Assembly (NCBI GenBank): GCA_020633125.1
Contig: JACKEH010000014.1
Coordinates: 1-64,000, forward strand
Reading direction: 5' to 3'
DNA length: 64,000 nucleotides
Source: Sandaracinus sp.
GTDB lineage: Bacteria; Myxococcota_A; Polyangia; Polyangiales; Houyiibacteriaceae
The position numbers and the translations under genes were made by a program. Positions 7,023-15,970 of the stretch are shown here, piece by piece. Within the stretch, counting starts at the first letter, position 1. Each line of letters opens with the position of its first letter. The notes below the pieces were generated by a model. It searched no databases. It saw only the letters and a list, made by a program, of their open reading frames with translations, and was not told the DNA's origin.

Positions 7023-9203
7023 TCAAGGTGCTGGGAACGACGCGAAGCGAAGCTCGAAATCGCTCGCGACGCTCGACCCGGCTTCGACGACCAACACGTA
7101 GGTGCCGGGGTCGAGCACGCGGTTGATGACCGCGGGGTTGCCGGTATCACATACGAGGCTGGCCGTCGCCGCACAGCCGTCGCGGAGGCTGAGGTTGTGG
7201 CTGTGCGTCCGGTCGTCCGCCGGGCGGACGCTCACGAGAATCTCGCGTCGGGTGGCGAGCCGAATCTCGTAGAACGCGTCGGGGTTGGTCCCGCCGCACG
7301 CGCTCACGTCGTCTTCGAAGCCCGTCAACGTGTCGCGCCGCGCCACCGAGCCCGAGAGCGGGATGGCGCCGTCGCAGCGGTCGTTGGGCGGCACCGGCGT
7401 CGGGTCGGAGGTCTCCACGCTCGCCGTGACGTTCCCGCTCGAGAGCGTGGTGTCGACCACCACCCAGTAGCGACCGGCCGGCAAGCTGCGCCAGCTCTGC
7501 ACCTGCGGCGAGCTCGCCTGCCGGCAACGCAGCTCCGACGACACGACGCCGCACTCGGTCTGCAACGCCGCGCCGTGGTACCCGGCGCCGTTCGTGGTCA
7601 CGCGCACGTCGCGCGTGCTCGTCAGCTCGAAGGTGAAGACGAGGTCACGCAGGAGGCTCGAGGTCCCGCCGCAGCTCGTCGTCACGTCGCGCTCCGCGGT
7701 GCCGAGCGACGCCGTGCCTGGTCCGGCCGTGATGTCGACGGCGCTCGAGCACGCGTCGCCGGGCGGGCGCGGACCCGGATCGGTGATGGTGGCGGTCAGG
7801 CTCCACATGCTGGCCGTGGTGCTGCTGCTCTCGAGCAACACGTAGTAGGTCCCCGCCGGGAGGTCGCGGTAGACGACCCGCCCGGGACGGCCGTTGCTCT
7901 GGCACCGCAGCGTGGTGTCTCGGTCGCTGCAGTTGGCGACCAACGCGAGGCTCGTCGAGGGGCTCCCACCGCCGCTCGTGGTCGCTTCGAGGACGACGTC
8001 CTTCGGCGCGTCGAGCACCAACCGGTACGCCGCGTCGGGCCGGGCGGTCGAGTTGCAGAGCAGCGTGTAGTCGTCGTTGGTCTCGGCGAAGAGCCCGGTG
8101 AAGGTGCCGCCCGCGGAGATGTCCAGCGTGCTGCCGTCGCAACGGTCGACCGGCGGAACGGCCGTCGGCGGCTCGAAACGAAGCGTGAGGTCGAAGACCG
8201 TCGCCGAGCTGCTCTCGACCACGACGAAATGCTGACCCGCGGGCAAGCTCCGTCGCAGCAGCGTCGACGGAGACCCCGAGACACACGCGAGCTCCGGTCC
8301 ACGCTCGCAGTTCGCCGCTTCGCGCAGCGCCACCGTCGTCGTGGTGCTCCCGGCGGCCGTGATCCACACGTCCTGCGGCTCCGCGAGCGTGAACGTGAAG
8401 AAGGCGTCGGCCGCGGTCGTGGAGCTCGAGCAGCCGAGGTTCGTCGTGGAGGTCAGGCCCCGCGTCGCGCCGGAGAAGGTGCCTGCGCCCGGCAAGACCG
8501 TCGCGCTCGCACACGCGTCGTTCGTCGGCGTGCAGTCGAGGTCGTAGTAGTCGCGGCTGCCGTCGCAATCGTCGTCGCGCCGGTTGTCGCAGACCTCGTC
8601 CGCGCCCGGGTTGATCATCGTGCCGAAGCGCGGGTCGTCGTCGCAGTCTTCGCCGCCACAACGCGCGTCGCGGTATCCGTCGCCGTCGAGATCGCGCGGC
8701 TCGAAGACACAACCGGTCGCCGTGTCGCACGAGTCGACGGTGCAGGAGTCTTCGTCGTTGCAGTAGAGCGGCGAAGCGGAGCGACAACCGCCGACCCGCG
8801 GGTCGCAGACCTCCGCGCCGTTGCAAGCGTCGCCGTCGGAGCACGTGGTGTCGTCGGGCGTGAAGACACACGCGCCGAGCATCTCGTCGCAGCCGTCGAC
8901 GGTGCAATCGACGGTGTCGCGGCACGGATCGGTGCCGGCCACGCACGCACCCTCCACGCAACGCTCGACGCCGTTGCAGAAGCATCCGTCGTCGCATTGC
9001 GCGTTGCTCGCGCAAGGCGCGCCCACCGTGCTGCCTTCGCCGCAGCTCGGTCCCGCGTCCGATGCCGCGTCCGGCGTGCCGGCGTCGACTTCTGCGTCGA
9101 AGCCGGTGGCGGGCGGCCTTCGCGGCTCCCCGACCGTGCAGCCCGTCCCGAACATCGCCCCGGCGAGCGTTCCCACGAACGCCGCTCGACTAAGCCATCC
9201 CAT
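7023..9203 (-). CDS. Cys-rich modular lipoprotein with four repeated beta-sandwich modules (paralogue A)
   Basis: 726 residues, exported. The N-terminus has a hydrophobic signal and a lipobox-like GTGC, followed by an Asp/Ala linker (DAEVDAGTPDAASDAGP). Residues ~50-215 are Cys-rich, with repeated DGDACNGAEVCD-type motifs and MopE-like metal-binding stretches (DLDGDGYRD, GEDCDDDPRFG, DEVCDNRRDDDCDG). Four repeats of about 125 residues follow, each starting P-x-D-x-C-x-x-A and containing LPAG-x-Y-x-V-V-V-x-S, as in pre-peptidase C-terminal-like domains. It is a paralogue of the next gene upstream (9355-11388). Function unknown; a surface-displayed, Ca-binding protein is plausible. No catalytic domain seen. 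Confidence 0.8.
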   Translation of the reverse strand: MGWLSRAAFVGTLAGAMFGTGCTVGEPRRPPATGFDAEVDAGTPDAASDAGPSCGEGSTVGAPCASNAQCDDGCFCNGVERCVEGACVAGTDPCRDTVDCTVDGCDEMLGACVFTPDDTTCSDGDACNGAEVCDPRVGGCRSASPLYCNDEDSCTVDSCDTATGCVFEPRDLDGDGYRDARCGGEDCDDDPRFGTMINPGADEVCDNRRDDDCDGSRDYYDLDCTPTNDACASATVLPGAGTFSGATRGLTSTTNLGCSSSTTAADAFFTFTLAEPQDVWITAAGSTTTTVALREAANCERGPELACVSGSPSTLLRRSLPAGQHFVVVESSSATVFDLTLRFEPPTAVPPVDRCDGSTLDISAGGTFTGLFAETNDDYTLLCNSTARPDAAYRLVLDAPKDVVLEATTSGGGSPSTSLALVANCSDRDTTLRCQSNGRPGRVVYRDLPAGTYYVLLESSSTTASMWSLTATITDPGPRPPGDACSSAVDITAGPGTASLGTAERDVTTSCGGTSSLLRDLVFTFELTSTRDVRVTTNGAGYHGAALQTECGVVSSELRCRQASSPQVQSWRSLPAGRYWVVVDTTLSSGNVTASVETSDPTPVPPNDRCDGAIPLSGSVARRDTLTGFEDDVSACGGTNPDAFYEIRLATRREILVSVRPADDRTHSHNLSLRDGCAATASLVCDTGNPAVINRVLDPGTYVLVVEAGSSVASDFELRFASFPAP

Positions 9204-9354
9204 CGAAGTGAGCGTACACCGCGCGAGGGCTCACGTCCGCCACGACGACCGAGGGATGCCGCGAGCACGACCCACCCGCGGCCACGGACCTCGCGGGAGT
9301 TTCGGCACGAACCGCGCCCCTCGCCGGACGGAGGACGCGGCTCGTACGCCCTGC

Positions 9355-11388
9355 TCAGGGCGTCGTGACGTCGATCTCCAGGACGTATTCGCCCGAGGAG
9401 CCCATGCCGAAACCGTCGACCACGAGGAAATGGGTGCCCGCTTCGAGCACGCGATCGAGGTAGCTCGTCGAGCCGTCACCCCCGTCGTCGTCGCACGCGA
9501 CCTCACCCCCGGACACGCACGAGGTGGTGTGAAGGTGCAAGACGGTATCGAACGACGAGCCCGAGGTGTTCGCCACCACACGCGCTCGCGCGGGAAGCAT
9601 CAGCACGAAGGTCGCGTCGTTCGAGCCGGCCATGCTGCCGCAGGTCCGCGTGCTGTAGTCGGGGAGCAGCGCGGTCGTGTTGCCGGTGAAGATGCCGCCG
9701 GTGGTCGGGACGACGTAGGCGTTCGAGCAGTTGTCGTTGCCGGTGACCGGAACCGGCACCGTCGGCGGCGTGACGTTCAGCGTGAGGTCGTAGCCCGTGC
9801 CGGAGAACGACTCGACGAGGACGTAGTGCTCACCGGCGGGCAGGTTGCGCACACGCGCGCGGCCCGGGTTGCCCGAGACGCAACGCACCTCGCTGTCGAC
9901 GTCGTCGCAGGTCGAGCGCACCGAGACGTAGACGAAGGGACCGTCGGCGTCGGCCTCGACGGAGACGTCGCTTCGCTCGTCGAGCACGAAGCGGTGCACG
10001 GCGTCGCGAAAGAAGAACGAGCACGAAACCTCGTAGTCGTCCTGCTTGTCGGCGAGGGTCGAGGTCGTCGTCTCGTCGGCCGTCAGCGGCAAGGGCGCCG
10101 CGCACGTGTCGCCGGTCGGCGGCGGCGTCGGGTCTTCGAACGCGACGGTGAGCGTGAAGTCCGCCTCGCGCGATGCGGAGCCTTCGACGGCCACGAAATA
10201 CGTGCCGGCCCCGAGCTCGTGCAACCGCGTACCGGCCGGCGCACCACGGGCGCAACGGAGCTCCTCGCCGAAGCACGTCTGCGAGACACCGATCGCCATG
10301 CTGTCGCCGGTCGACGCGGTCGCGGAGAGGATCACGTCGCGCGGACCGTCCAACGTGAAGGTGTAGAAGAGCTCGGGGCCACCGAAGCCGCAGGTGGCGG
10401 TCGCGTCGTTCGCGACCTCGACGAGGCTTCCGGCGAAGCTGCCCCCGGCGCTGACGTCGAGGGCGCCGTCGCAGACGTCGTTGGGCGCGGGCGGCTCGGG
10501 CTCGTCGAAGTCGACCTCCACCACCAGGTCGCCGCCGATGTCGGAGACGATCACGAAGTAGGTCCCGGCGTCGAGGCTGCGCGAGCGCACCTCGCCCGGG
10601 AACCCGCTCGCGCAACGGAGCTCGCTGCCGCGGTCGCCGCACTCGGTCTGCAGCGAGAGGTACGTCAGGCTGGCGCCCTCGGCGCGAAGCACGACGCTGC
10701 GTGCTTCTTCGAGCGTGAACGTGAGCACGAGGTCGCGGCGACCGCTCGGGGCGCACGTCCGGTAGTCCGAGACCGCGCCGCGCGTGCTGAGCGAGAAGAC
10801 GCCGCCCGCGCTCACGTCCAGCGCGTCGTCGCAGGTGTCGTGCGCGGGCGCGCCGCAATCCGCTTCGTCCACGCGCTCGTCGCAGTCGTTGTCCTTCTCG
10901 TCGTCGCAGACCTCGCGAATCGTCGCGCCGACGCGAGGGTCGTTGTCGTTGCAATCGGTGCCGCCGATGTCGGGGCAGAAGAAGTCGGCTTCGCCGTCGC
11001 CGTCTTGGTCACGGCCGACGTGTACGCAGGACTTCGACTCCTCGTCGCACCGGTCGATGGTGCAGACGTCCGAGTCGTTGCAGCTCTCGCGAAGGCCCGC
11101 CGTGCAGCCCATCTCGGGGTCGCAGAGCTCGCGCCCGTTGCAGAACACGCCGTCGTCGCATTGCGCGGGATCGACCGAGTGCACGCAGAAGCGCTCCGCG
11201 TTGCAGAAGTCGCGCGTGCAGTCGACGCCGTCGTCGCATTCTTCGTCGGACGCGCAGCGGGGTCCGGAGTCCGGCGAGCCCGAGTCGAACCCACCGTCGA
11301 CCAGCCCCCCGTCACGCATCGGACCGTCGTCGTCGCCGCAACCGACGACAAGCAAGACCAGGAGGCACGCTCCACAAGAAAGTCGCAT
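9355..11388 (-). CDS. Cys-rich modular lipoprotein with four repeated beta-sandwich modules (paralogue B)
   Basis: 677 residues with a clear lipoprotein signal (LLVLLVVGC, Cys at about 17), a DGG/DSG linker, then a Cys-rich region with the same order as paralogue A: CDDGVDCTRDFC, CDDGVFCNGRELCD, DQDGDGEADFFC and EVCDDEKDNDCDERVDEADC. Four modules of about 125 residues follow, beginning HDTCDDALDVSAGG, NDVCDGALDVSAGG, GDTCAAPLPLT and NDNCSNAYVVPTTGG; each carries the L(P/D)AG-(T/E)-(Y/H)-(F/Y)-V strand. A and B lie in tandem in the same direction, 151 nt apart, and look like an old duplication. Function unknown; probably on the cell surface. Confidence 0.8.
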   Translation of the reverse strand: MRLSCGACLLVLLVVGCGDDDGPMRDGGLVDGGFDSGSPDSGPRCASDEECDDGVDCTRDFCNAERFCVHSVDPAQCDDGVFCNGRELCDPEMGCTAGLRESCNDSDVCTIDRCDEESKSCVHVGRDQDGDGEADFFCPDIGGTDCNDNDPRVGATIREVCDDEKDNDCDERVDEADCGAPAHDTCDDALDVSAGGVFSLSTRGAVSDYRTCAPSGRRDLVLTFTLEEARSVVLRAEGASLTYLSLQTECGDRGSELRCASGFPGEVRSRSLDAGTYFVIVSDIGGDLVVEVDFDEPEPPAPNDVCDGALDVSAGGSFAGSLVEVANDATATCGFGGPELFYTFTLDGPRDVILSATASTGDSMAIGVSQTCFGEELRCARGAPAGTRLHELGAGTYFVAVEGSASREADFTLTVAFEDPTPPPTGDTCAAPLPLTADETTTSTLADKQDDYEVSCSFFFRDAVHRFVLDERSDVSVEADADGPFVYVSVRSTCDDVDSEVRCVSGNPGRARVRNLPAGEHYVLVESFSGTGYDLTLNVTPPTVPVPVTGNDNCSNAYVVPTTGGIFTGNTTALLPDYSTRTCGSMAGSNDATFVLMLPARARVVANTSGSSFDTVLHLHTTSCVSGGEVACDDDGGDGSTSYLDRVLEAGTHFLVVDGFGMGSSGEYVLEIDVTTP

Positions 11389-11597
11389 CGTTCGAAGCCT
11401 CGTCGCCCGACCCGAAAGGTCGAGCTTTCGCGCGGTGCCGCGCTCTCCCCTAACAGGCTGCTGAAAGTCCCGCGCATGCGGGCCGCCCTCCCCTCACGAA
11501 GAGCGCGCGAGGAGTATGGCAGTCCCTTTCCGGGGTGTCCCGGACCGGTCCCACGGACCGTATTGCGCATCCGCTCCCGAGGTGCACGCTCCCGCGC

Positions 11598-12380
11598 ATG
11601 AGCACCCCTGCCGTCCGCTTCGAGCGCCACGGGCTCGTGGGCGAGATCGTCCTCGACCGCCCCGACAACCGAAACAGCATGACCCCCGAGCTCCTGCGCG
11701 CCTTCGCGGAAGCGAGCGCCGCGGCGCGGGAGGACCGGGAGGTCCGCTGCGTGATCGTGCGTGGCGAAGGAAGCTGCTTCTCCGCTGGTGCGGATTTCAA
11801 AGCGACGCTTCAGCTCGACGAAGGGGGCCTCCCCCACGAGCGCTCGTTCGCGATGTACCGGCCCTTCCTCTCGCTGCTCGACCTCGAGGTGCCCGTGATC
11901 GGCGCGCTCAACGGGCACGCGGTCGGCGGCGGCTTCGGGCTCGCGTTGGTCTGTGACATGCGCATCGCCAACCGCGACGCGCGCTACGGCGCGAACTTCA
12001 CCAAGCTCGGGCTGCACTCGGGCATGGCGATCAGCTATCTGTTGCCGCGCCTCGTGGGCCTCCCGCGCGCCAGCGAGCTGCTCTACACCGGACGTCTGAT
12101 CGACGGCGCCGAGGCCGAGCGCATCGGGCTGGCGAACCGTGCGGTGCCTGGCGACGAGGTGCTCGCCGAAGCCCGCGCGTTGGCCAAGGACGTCGCGGCC
12201 AGCGCTCCGCTCGTCGTGCGCACGACGAAGCAGGCGATGATGCGCGGCCTCGGCTGGGACCCGAAGACCGCGGCCCGCCTCGAAGCGCCGATTCAGGCCG
12301 AGAGCCTTCGCACCGAAGACGCGAAGGAAGGCATGGCGGCGCTCCTGGAGAAGCGGGCGCCGAGCTTCGTCGGGCGCTGA
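11598..12380 (+). CDS. Enoyl-CoA hydratase/isomerase (crotonase) family protein
   Basis: 260 residues from the ATG at 11598; the open frame starts 21 codons earlier with a GTG but lacks family sequence there. Crotonase signatures are present: the oxyanion-hole segments GEGSCFSAGADFKA and NGHAVGGGFGLALVCDMRIA. The glutamate equivalent to Glu164 of rat enoyl-CoA hydratase may be kept (PRASELLYTGRLI), while the position of Glu144 appears to be Lys (NFTKLGLHSG). So hydratase activity itself is uncertain and the substrate is unknown. It stands alone, with no other beta-oxidation genes beside it. Confidence 0.85.
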   Translation: MSTPAVRFERHGLVGEIVLDRPDNRNSMTPELLRAFAEASAAAREDREVRCVIVRGEGSCFSAGADFKATLQLDEGGLPHERSFAMYRPFLSLLDLEVPVIGALNGHAVGGGFGLALVCDMRIANRDARYGANFTKLGLHSGMAISYLLPRLVGLPRASELLYTGRLIDGAEAERIGLANRAVPGDEVLAEARALAKDVAASAPLVVRTTKQAMMRGLGWDPKTAARLEAPIQAESLRTEDAKEGMAALLEKRAPSFVGR

Positions 12381-12429
12381 GTACGGCGAACGCACCTGGT
12401 CGCCCGCCAGCCGTAGCGAGCTGGTGCCC

Positions 12430-12469
12430 CCGCCCACAAGTTCGTGCCTCACGCGACGCGTGTGGGCGG
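12430..12469. other. Stem-loop between crotonase gene and small membrane protein gene
   Basis: A 9-bp perfect inverted repeat, CCGCCCACA at 12430-12438 and TGTGGGCGG at 12461-12469, encloses a 22-nt loop. No T-run follows on either side, so a classic intrinsic terminator is unlikely. It could be a 3'-end structure for the crotonase mRNA or a leader element for the next gene. Confidence 0.45.
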
Positions 12470-12524
12470 AGGAAGATTCGTCCCACACCCGCGTACCTCG
12501 GTGCGGAGGATCCGTGGTCGGGGG

Positions 12525-12824
12525 ATGTCGATGAGCACTCTGCTCGCCGCAGTCGCGGTGGCGCTGGCGGTCCTGGTGGTCCACGGCGCCATTGCGGTGG
12601 TGCTCCACCAGCAGGCCTCTGCGGCCGCGGGACGTGGAGGCCCGGCCTGGCTGCCACGTGTTCCGCTGTTGTCGTTCGCCGTCGTGGCGTTGGGGGCCTG
12701 CGTGGCGACGCCTTGGCTCCTGCACGCCACCACCCCGGGGTTGCTGCTCGGCGGGGCGGCCCTCGCGATGGGCTGGCTGGGGTTCGGCCTCACGATCGCG
12801 CTGCTGATTCGGCGACGCTTCTGA
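12525..12824 (+). CDS. Small membrane protein with three predicted helices, function unknown
   Basis: 99 residues, almost all hydrophobic. Helices run about 4-26 (LLAAVAVALAVLVVHGAIAVVL), 45-65 (LLSFAVVALGACVATPWLL) and 70-92 (GLLLGGAALAMGWLGFGLTIALLI), with a basic C-terminus RRRF. The start is the ATG at 12525, with GGAGGA about 15 nt upstream; a second ATG two codons on would also serve. Codons upstream in the same frame are not membrane-like. I do not recognise a family. It stands between the crotonase gene and a convergent DUF465 gene. Confidence 0.6.
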   Translation: MSMSTLLAAVAVALAVLVVHGAIAVVLHQQASAAAGRGGPAWLPRVPLLSFAVVALGACVATPWLLHATTPGLLLGGAALAMGWLGFGLTIALLIRRRF

Positions 12825-12948
12825 ACGGTCCCGAACGTCGCCCCCCGCGATCCACTCGCGCCGGAGGAGCGTCCGGACCCGCCCTCCGGAGACGAGCCGC
12901 GCAACCCGTGCGCCGAGAGACGCTCGAGTTGCGCGCAGGCAGCTCAGC

Positions 12949-13185
12949 TCAGGAACGCAGCATCGCGACCATCTCGTCGAGAAGCGCGAGGCGAACCTTC
13001 TTGCGCTGCTCCACGTACGAGTCCTCCGGCGTCTCCGTGCCGGCCTCGATCGCGTGAAGCTCCTTCGAGACGTCGTGGTATTCGCCCATCAATCGCGCGA
13101 AATGCGCGTTGCTCGTCTTGAGCTCGTGAATCCGGTCCCGGTACTCGGGAAACTCGTTCGCCAAATCGTGGTGTCCTTCGGACAT
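12949..13185 (-). CDS. YdcH/DUF465 family small helical protein
   Basis: 78 residues starting MSEGHHDLANEFPEYRDRIHELK. The helix-turn-helix pattern, with a conserved LANEFPEYRDRIHELKTSN...LMGEYHDVSKELHAIE and a C-terminal EDSYVEQRKKVRLALLDE, fits the DUF465 (YdcH) family of short cytoplasmic proteins of unknown role. The ATG at 13185 has a GGAGG ribosome-binding site just upstream, which decides against the longer frame from 13254. It is transcribed divergently from the next gene. Confidence 0.85.
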   Translation of the reverse strand: MSEGHHDLANEFPEYRDRIHELKTSNAHFARLMGEYHDVSKELHAIEAGTETPEDSYVEQRKKVRLALLDEMVAMLRS

Positions 13186-13343
13186 GTGACCTCCGCGTCG
13201 TGCTTCAGCAGCAAGCGTGCCGACGCGAGCGCGCCCCTCGCGAGTCGCGAGCAAGACTCACGGGCCGCCCGTGGAACGCAGCGATGCATCGGCGCTCGGT
13301 CTTGCGACGCGCGACCCGTCGGGACGCTGCTACGCTCCGGTTC

Positions 13344-13958
13344 ATGCCGACCGCGACCGAGCGCCTGCTCGCGACCCCCGACCCCGAGCGTGTCTTTCGA
13401 GCGTTCGTCGAGGGCGCGCTGGCGATGGGCCGCCAGTCCCGGACCGCACGGGTCGACTCCGACGAGATCGCGCGCGCCGAGAGCAGCGACGAGACTCGCG
13501 TCGCCTCCGAGCCGCCCCGCCGTACGCCGGGCTCGACGACCCAGCGCCTCGAGGCGATCGAGCTCGTCCCGGACGTGGCGGCGATTCGCCCGCCGGAAGC
13601 GCCCGTGCGCGAGCGCAGCGAGGACGGCCAGATCCCGGCGCGGGAGCTCGAAGGGCGCCTCGGCGACATGGGTGTCCTGCTTCGCTACGGCCACCTCTCG
13701 GAGGTCGCAGAGCGGCTCGACGAGCTGCTCGCCAAATACCCGCAGGACCTCCTGCTCCTCCGTCGCATCGCGGAGTTCCACCTCGAGCACGGCCATCACG
13801 AGCTCGCGATCGATTGCCTCTTCAAGCTCGCGAGCGGTCTCTTCGAACGACGCAACGTCGTGGGGATGCGCGCCGCGCTCGAGCAGGTCTTGGTGCTCGA
13901 GCCGGACAACCAACGCGCACGAAAGCTGCTCGGACTGCTCGAGAAGCGCGACGGTTGA
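13344..13958 (+). CDS. TPR-like helical repeat protein
   Basis: 204 residues from the ATG at 13344. Residues 1-95 are of mixed, partly disordered composition. From about 100 onward the chain is helical, with tetratricopeptide-like pairs: MGVLLRYGHLSEVAERLDELLAKYPQDLLLLRRIAEFHLEHGHHELAIDCLFKLASGLFERRNVVGMRAALEQVLVLEPDNQRARKLL is read as repeats ending in the typical P-D-N and A-x-x-L positions. It is probably a cytoplasmic scaffold; the partner is unknown. It converges with the GGDEF-like gene at 14041. Confidence 0.65.
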   Translation: MPTATERLLATPDPERVFRAFVEGALAMGRQSRTARVDSDEIARAESSDETRVASEPPRRTPGSTTQRLEAIELVPDVAAIRPPEAPVRERSEDGQIPARELEGRLGDMGVLLRYGHLSEVAERLDELLAKYPQDLLLLRRIAEFHLEHGHHELAIDCLFKLASGLFERRNVVGMRAALEQVLVLEPDNQRARKLLGLLEKRDG

Positions 13959-14040
13959 GCCGAGCGCGCGCCCGTCGACGCCTCCCGCCACACGTATCGC
14001 AATCGGAGGCTCGAGACTGGCGCTCCGCCCGAGCCACACG

Positions 14041-14667
14041 TCAGCGAAGCTGGTCTTCCGCCCAGTCGAGCACACGCGCGCCGTCGTCCTCGGTCGGCCC
14101 GTCGTCGAACGCCGCTTCCGGGTAGACCATCGAGGCGATGCGCTCGATGGCGGTGCTTCCCGCCCCGACCGCGACGAGCTCACGAACCCGTCGAATCAGC
14201 GGTTCGAGGCCCGACGAGCGCATGCGCGGCAACAAGAGCGCGAAACGCCGACGGTAGAGGAAGACGAAGTCGGTCTTGCGGAGGCGCTCCGTCACGGCAT
14301 CCAGGACCGAGCTGTAGACCCCGTCCGCGACGCCGTCGGTCACCGTGAGCACCACGATCGCGAAGCTGTCGCCGTAGCGATCGGCCAGCCCGATCTGCTC
14401 GCGCAGCCGCTTGCGAAAGTACCGCCCCTCGAGGACCCGCGCCGATTGCTGCGCGCTGCCGTGTACGGCGACCTCGAGCACGTCGCGAAGGTCCTCGGGG
14501 GTCCACTCGCGTCCCGGCGCCACCTGCCGCGCGAGACCGGCGAGCCGCCTGGCGAAGCGCTGCGCGAGCACGGGGTCGGCGCAGATTCGTTCGAGGTCGC
14601 CCTCTCGAAGAGCAGACAGGTCGTCCGCTTCGAGGACTCGTTTGACCGACTCGGTGACCGTCGTCAT
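14041..14667 (-). CDS. Degenerate GGDEF-like domain protein
   Basis: 208 residues from the ATG at 14667. The N-terminal ~75 residues are helical (ESVKRVLEADDLSALREGDLERIC). Residues ~85-205 have the secondary-structure rhythm and entry motif of a GGDEF (diguanylate cyclase) fold: RYFRKRLREQIGLADRYGDSFAIVVLTV, then SSVLDAVTERLRKTDFVFLYRRRFALLLPRM. The GG(D/E)EF active-site loop is replaced by FLYRRRFALLL, so cyclase activity is not expected. It may bind a nucleotide or act as a protein-interaction module. The fold assignment is by eye and needs a profile search. Confidence 0.55.
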   Translation of the reverse strand: MTTVTESVKRVLEADDLSALREGDLERICADPVLAQRFARRLAGLARQVAPGREWTPEDLRDVLEVAVHGSAQQSARVLEGRYFRKRLREQIGLADRYGDSFAIVVLTVTDGVADGVYSSVLDAVTERLRKTDFVFLYRRRFALLLPRMRSSGLEPLIRRVRELVAVGAGSTAIERIASMVYPEAAFDDGPTEDDGARVLDWAEDQLR

Positions 14668-14802
14668 CGACGTGAGGAGTCTAGCATCCCCGTCCAGCGT
14701 TACCCGAAATTGCCGATCGAAATCGCGCTTCGCGGACGACGCGATTCGTGCGCTCACCCGCGGAGCGAAGCCGAGGGCGTAGCGAGCGCAAGGCGCGCGC
14801 CC

Positions 14803-15879
14803 TCACGGGCAGACGCGCATGCCGACGTCGTCGAACGTGTTGTTCGCGAAGCCGTCCCACTCGACCGAGGGGTCGAACGCGTCGGTCCCGTCGACGTCGC
14901 CCATGGTCACGGTGCACTTTCGGCGCAGGGTCGCGTCGGCGGTCACCGTCGGCGCGGTGCCCCACGCCGTCGACGTCATGTGCGTCGGTCCGATCGAACC
15001 GAAGACGTCGATCGACGCGCCGCCGCACACCAGCTCCATCGCGTCGTTGCCGTTGAACGCGATGGCAGACGAGCCTCGGTCGCACCGCGAGAGCAAAGCC
15101 GCTTCGGCCGCGGCGTTGCAGAGCGAGAGGGTCGCGCCCGGCGCCAACGTTCCGGAGAGCGGATCGGAGCGGAAAACCGTCGTCGCGCCGTTCGTGTAGA
15201 TGTTGAGCACGCAGCCGCTGAGGTCCGCGGTGCCGGTGCCGACGTTGGTGATTTCGAGCGCCTTGTTGTTCGAGGAGCCCTCGACGTATTCGGTGAAGAG
15301 CAGCTGGCCGTCGCCGACCGGTCCAGCGTCGACGCCGCCGTCCTGACCACCGTCCACGCCGCCGTCGACCTCGCCGGCGTCGACGCCCGCGTCTTCTCCG
15401 GCATCCATCATGCCGCCGTCCGTCATTCCCGCGTCGACCCCACCGTCCGGGACCATGCCGTCGGTGCACATGCCCGCCAGGCATCCCACGTCGGGGTTCG
15501 TGCACGCCACGTCGAGGCAGTCACGGGTGAGGATCACGGACACGCGGGTGGTCTCCCCCCGCACGAAACGCACTGGCGCGAGCACGCGGCGGATTCGCTC
15601 TCGCCCGCTCGCGAGGCCGTACACACGAATCGACACGAGCTCGTCGCCACGGCCCTCTCCGGGTCGAACCGCGAAGGTCTGTGGCCAGGTGCCGGGCAGG
15701 TCCGAGGTCACGTCGGCCATCACCCCCGTCTCCCCCATCGCCAGGATTCGCACCTGCGCGATGTCGGTGGGAACGATCAGGTTCGGCGACTCGATCTCCA
15801 GAAGGATCGCGGTCTGGTCGGCGGAGCAGCCGAGGAACACGAACGCGACGAGGGCCCGGGCAAAGCGAAGACGGGGCAT
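14803..15879 (-). CDS. Lipoprotein with DGG/DAG linker and lamin-tail-like domain
   Basis: 358 residues with a lipoprotein signal (ARALVAFVFLGC, Cys at about 18). Residues 20-120 form an Ig-like or beta-rich region (IVPTDIAQVRILAMGETGVMADV). A DGG/DAG linker of about 50 residues follows (DGGVDAGMTDGGMMDAGEDAG). The C-terminal ~160 residues begin LLFTEYVEGSSNNKALEITNVGTGTADLSGCVLNIY, the hallmark of lamin-tail (LTD) domains in bacterial secreted proteins. The final Cys residues suggest a disulfide. Probably cell-surface and of unknown function. Confidence 0.75.
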   Translation of the reverse strand: MPRLRFARALVAFVFLGCSADQTAILLEIESPNLIVPTDIAQVRILAMGETGVMADVTSDLPGTWPQTFAVRPGEGRGDELVSIRVYGLASGRERIRRVLAPVRFVRGETTRVSVILTRDCLDVACTNPDVGCLAGMCTDGMVPDGGVDAGMTDGGMMDAGEDAGVDAGEVDGGVDGGQDGGVDAGPVGDGQLLFTEYVEGSSNNKALEITNVGTGTADLSGCVLNIYTNGATTVFRSDPLSGTLAPGATLSLCNAAAEAALLSRCDRGSSAIAFNGNDAMELVCGGASIDVFGSIGPTHMTSTAWGTAPTVTADATLRRKCTVTMGDVDGTDAFDPSVEWDGFANNTFDDVGMRVCP

Positions 15880-15970
15880 TCGGGCGAAGATTAGCCCGAA
15901 ACGCCCATTTTGGCACGGCGCGTCACCGACCTGCGACGTACCCGCGTGGGGGGCGCCAGGCGAACCGCGC

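Noticed and set aside
4242..9368. A 1708-codon open frame on the plus strand
   Set aside because: It runs antisense through the EnvC-like, ftsX, ftsE and lipoprotein genes, is Arg/Glu/Ala-rich, and has no motif. Long shadow frames are expected in GC-rich DNA.
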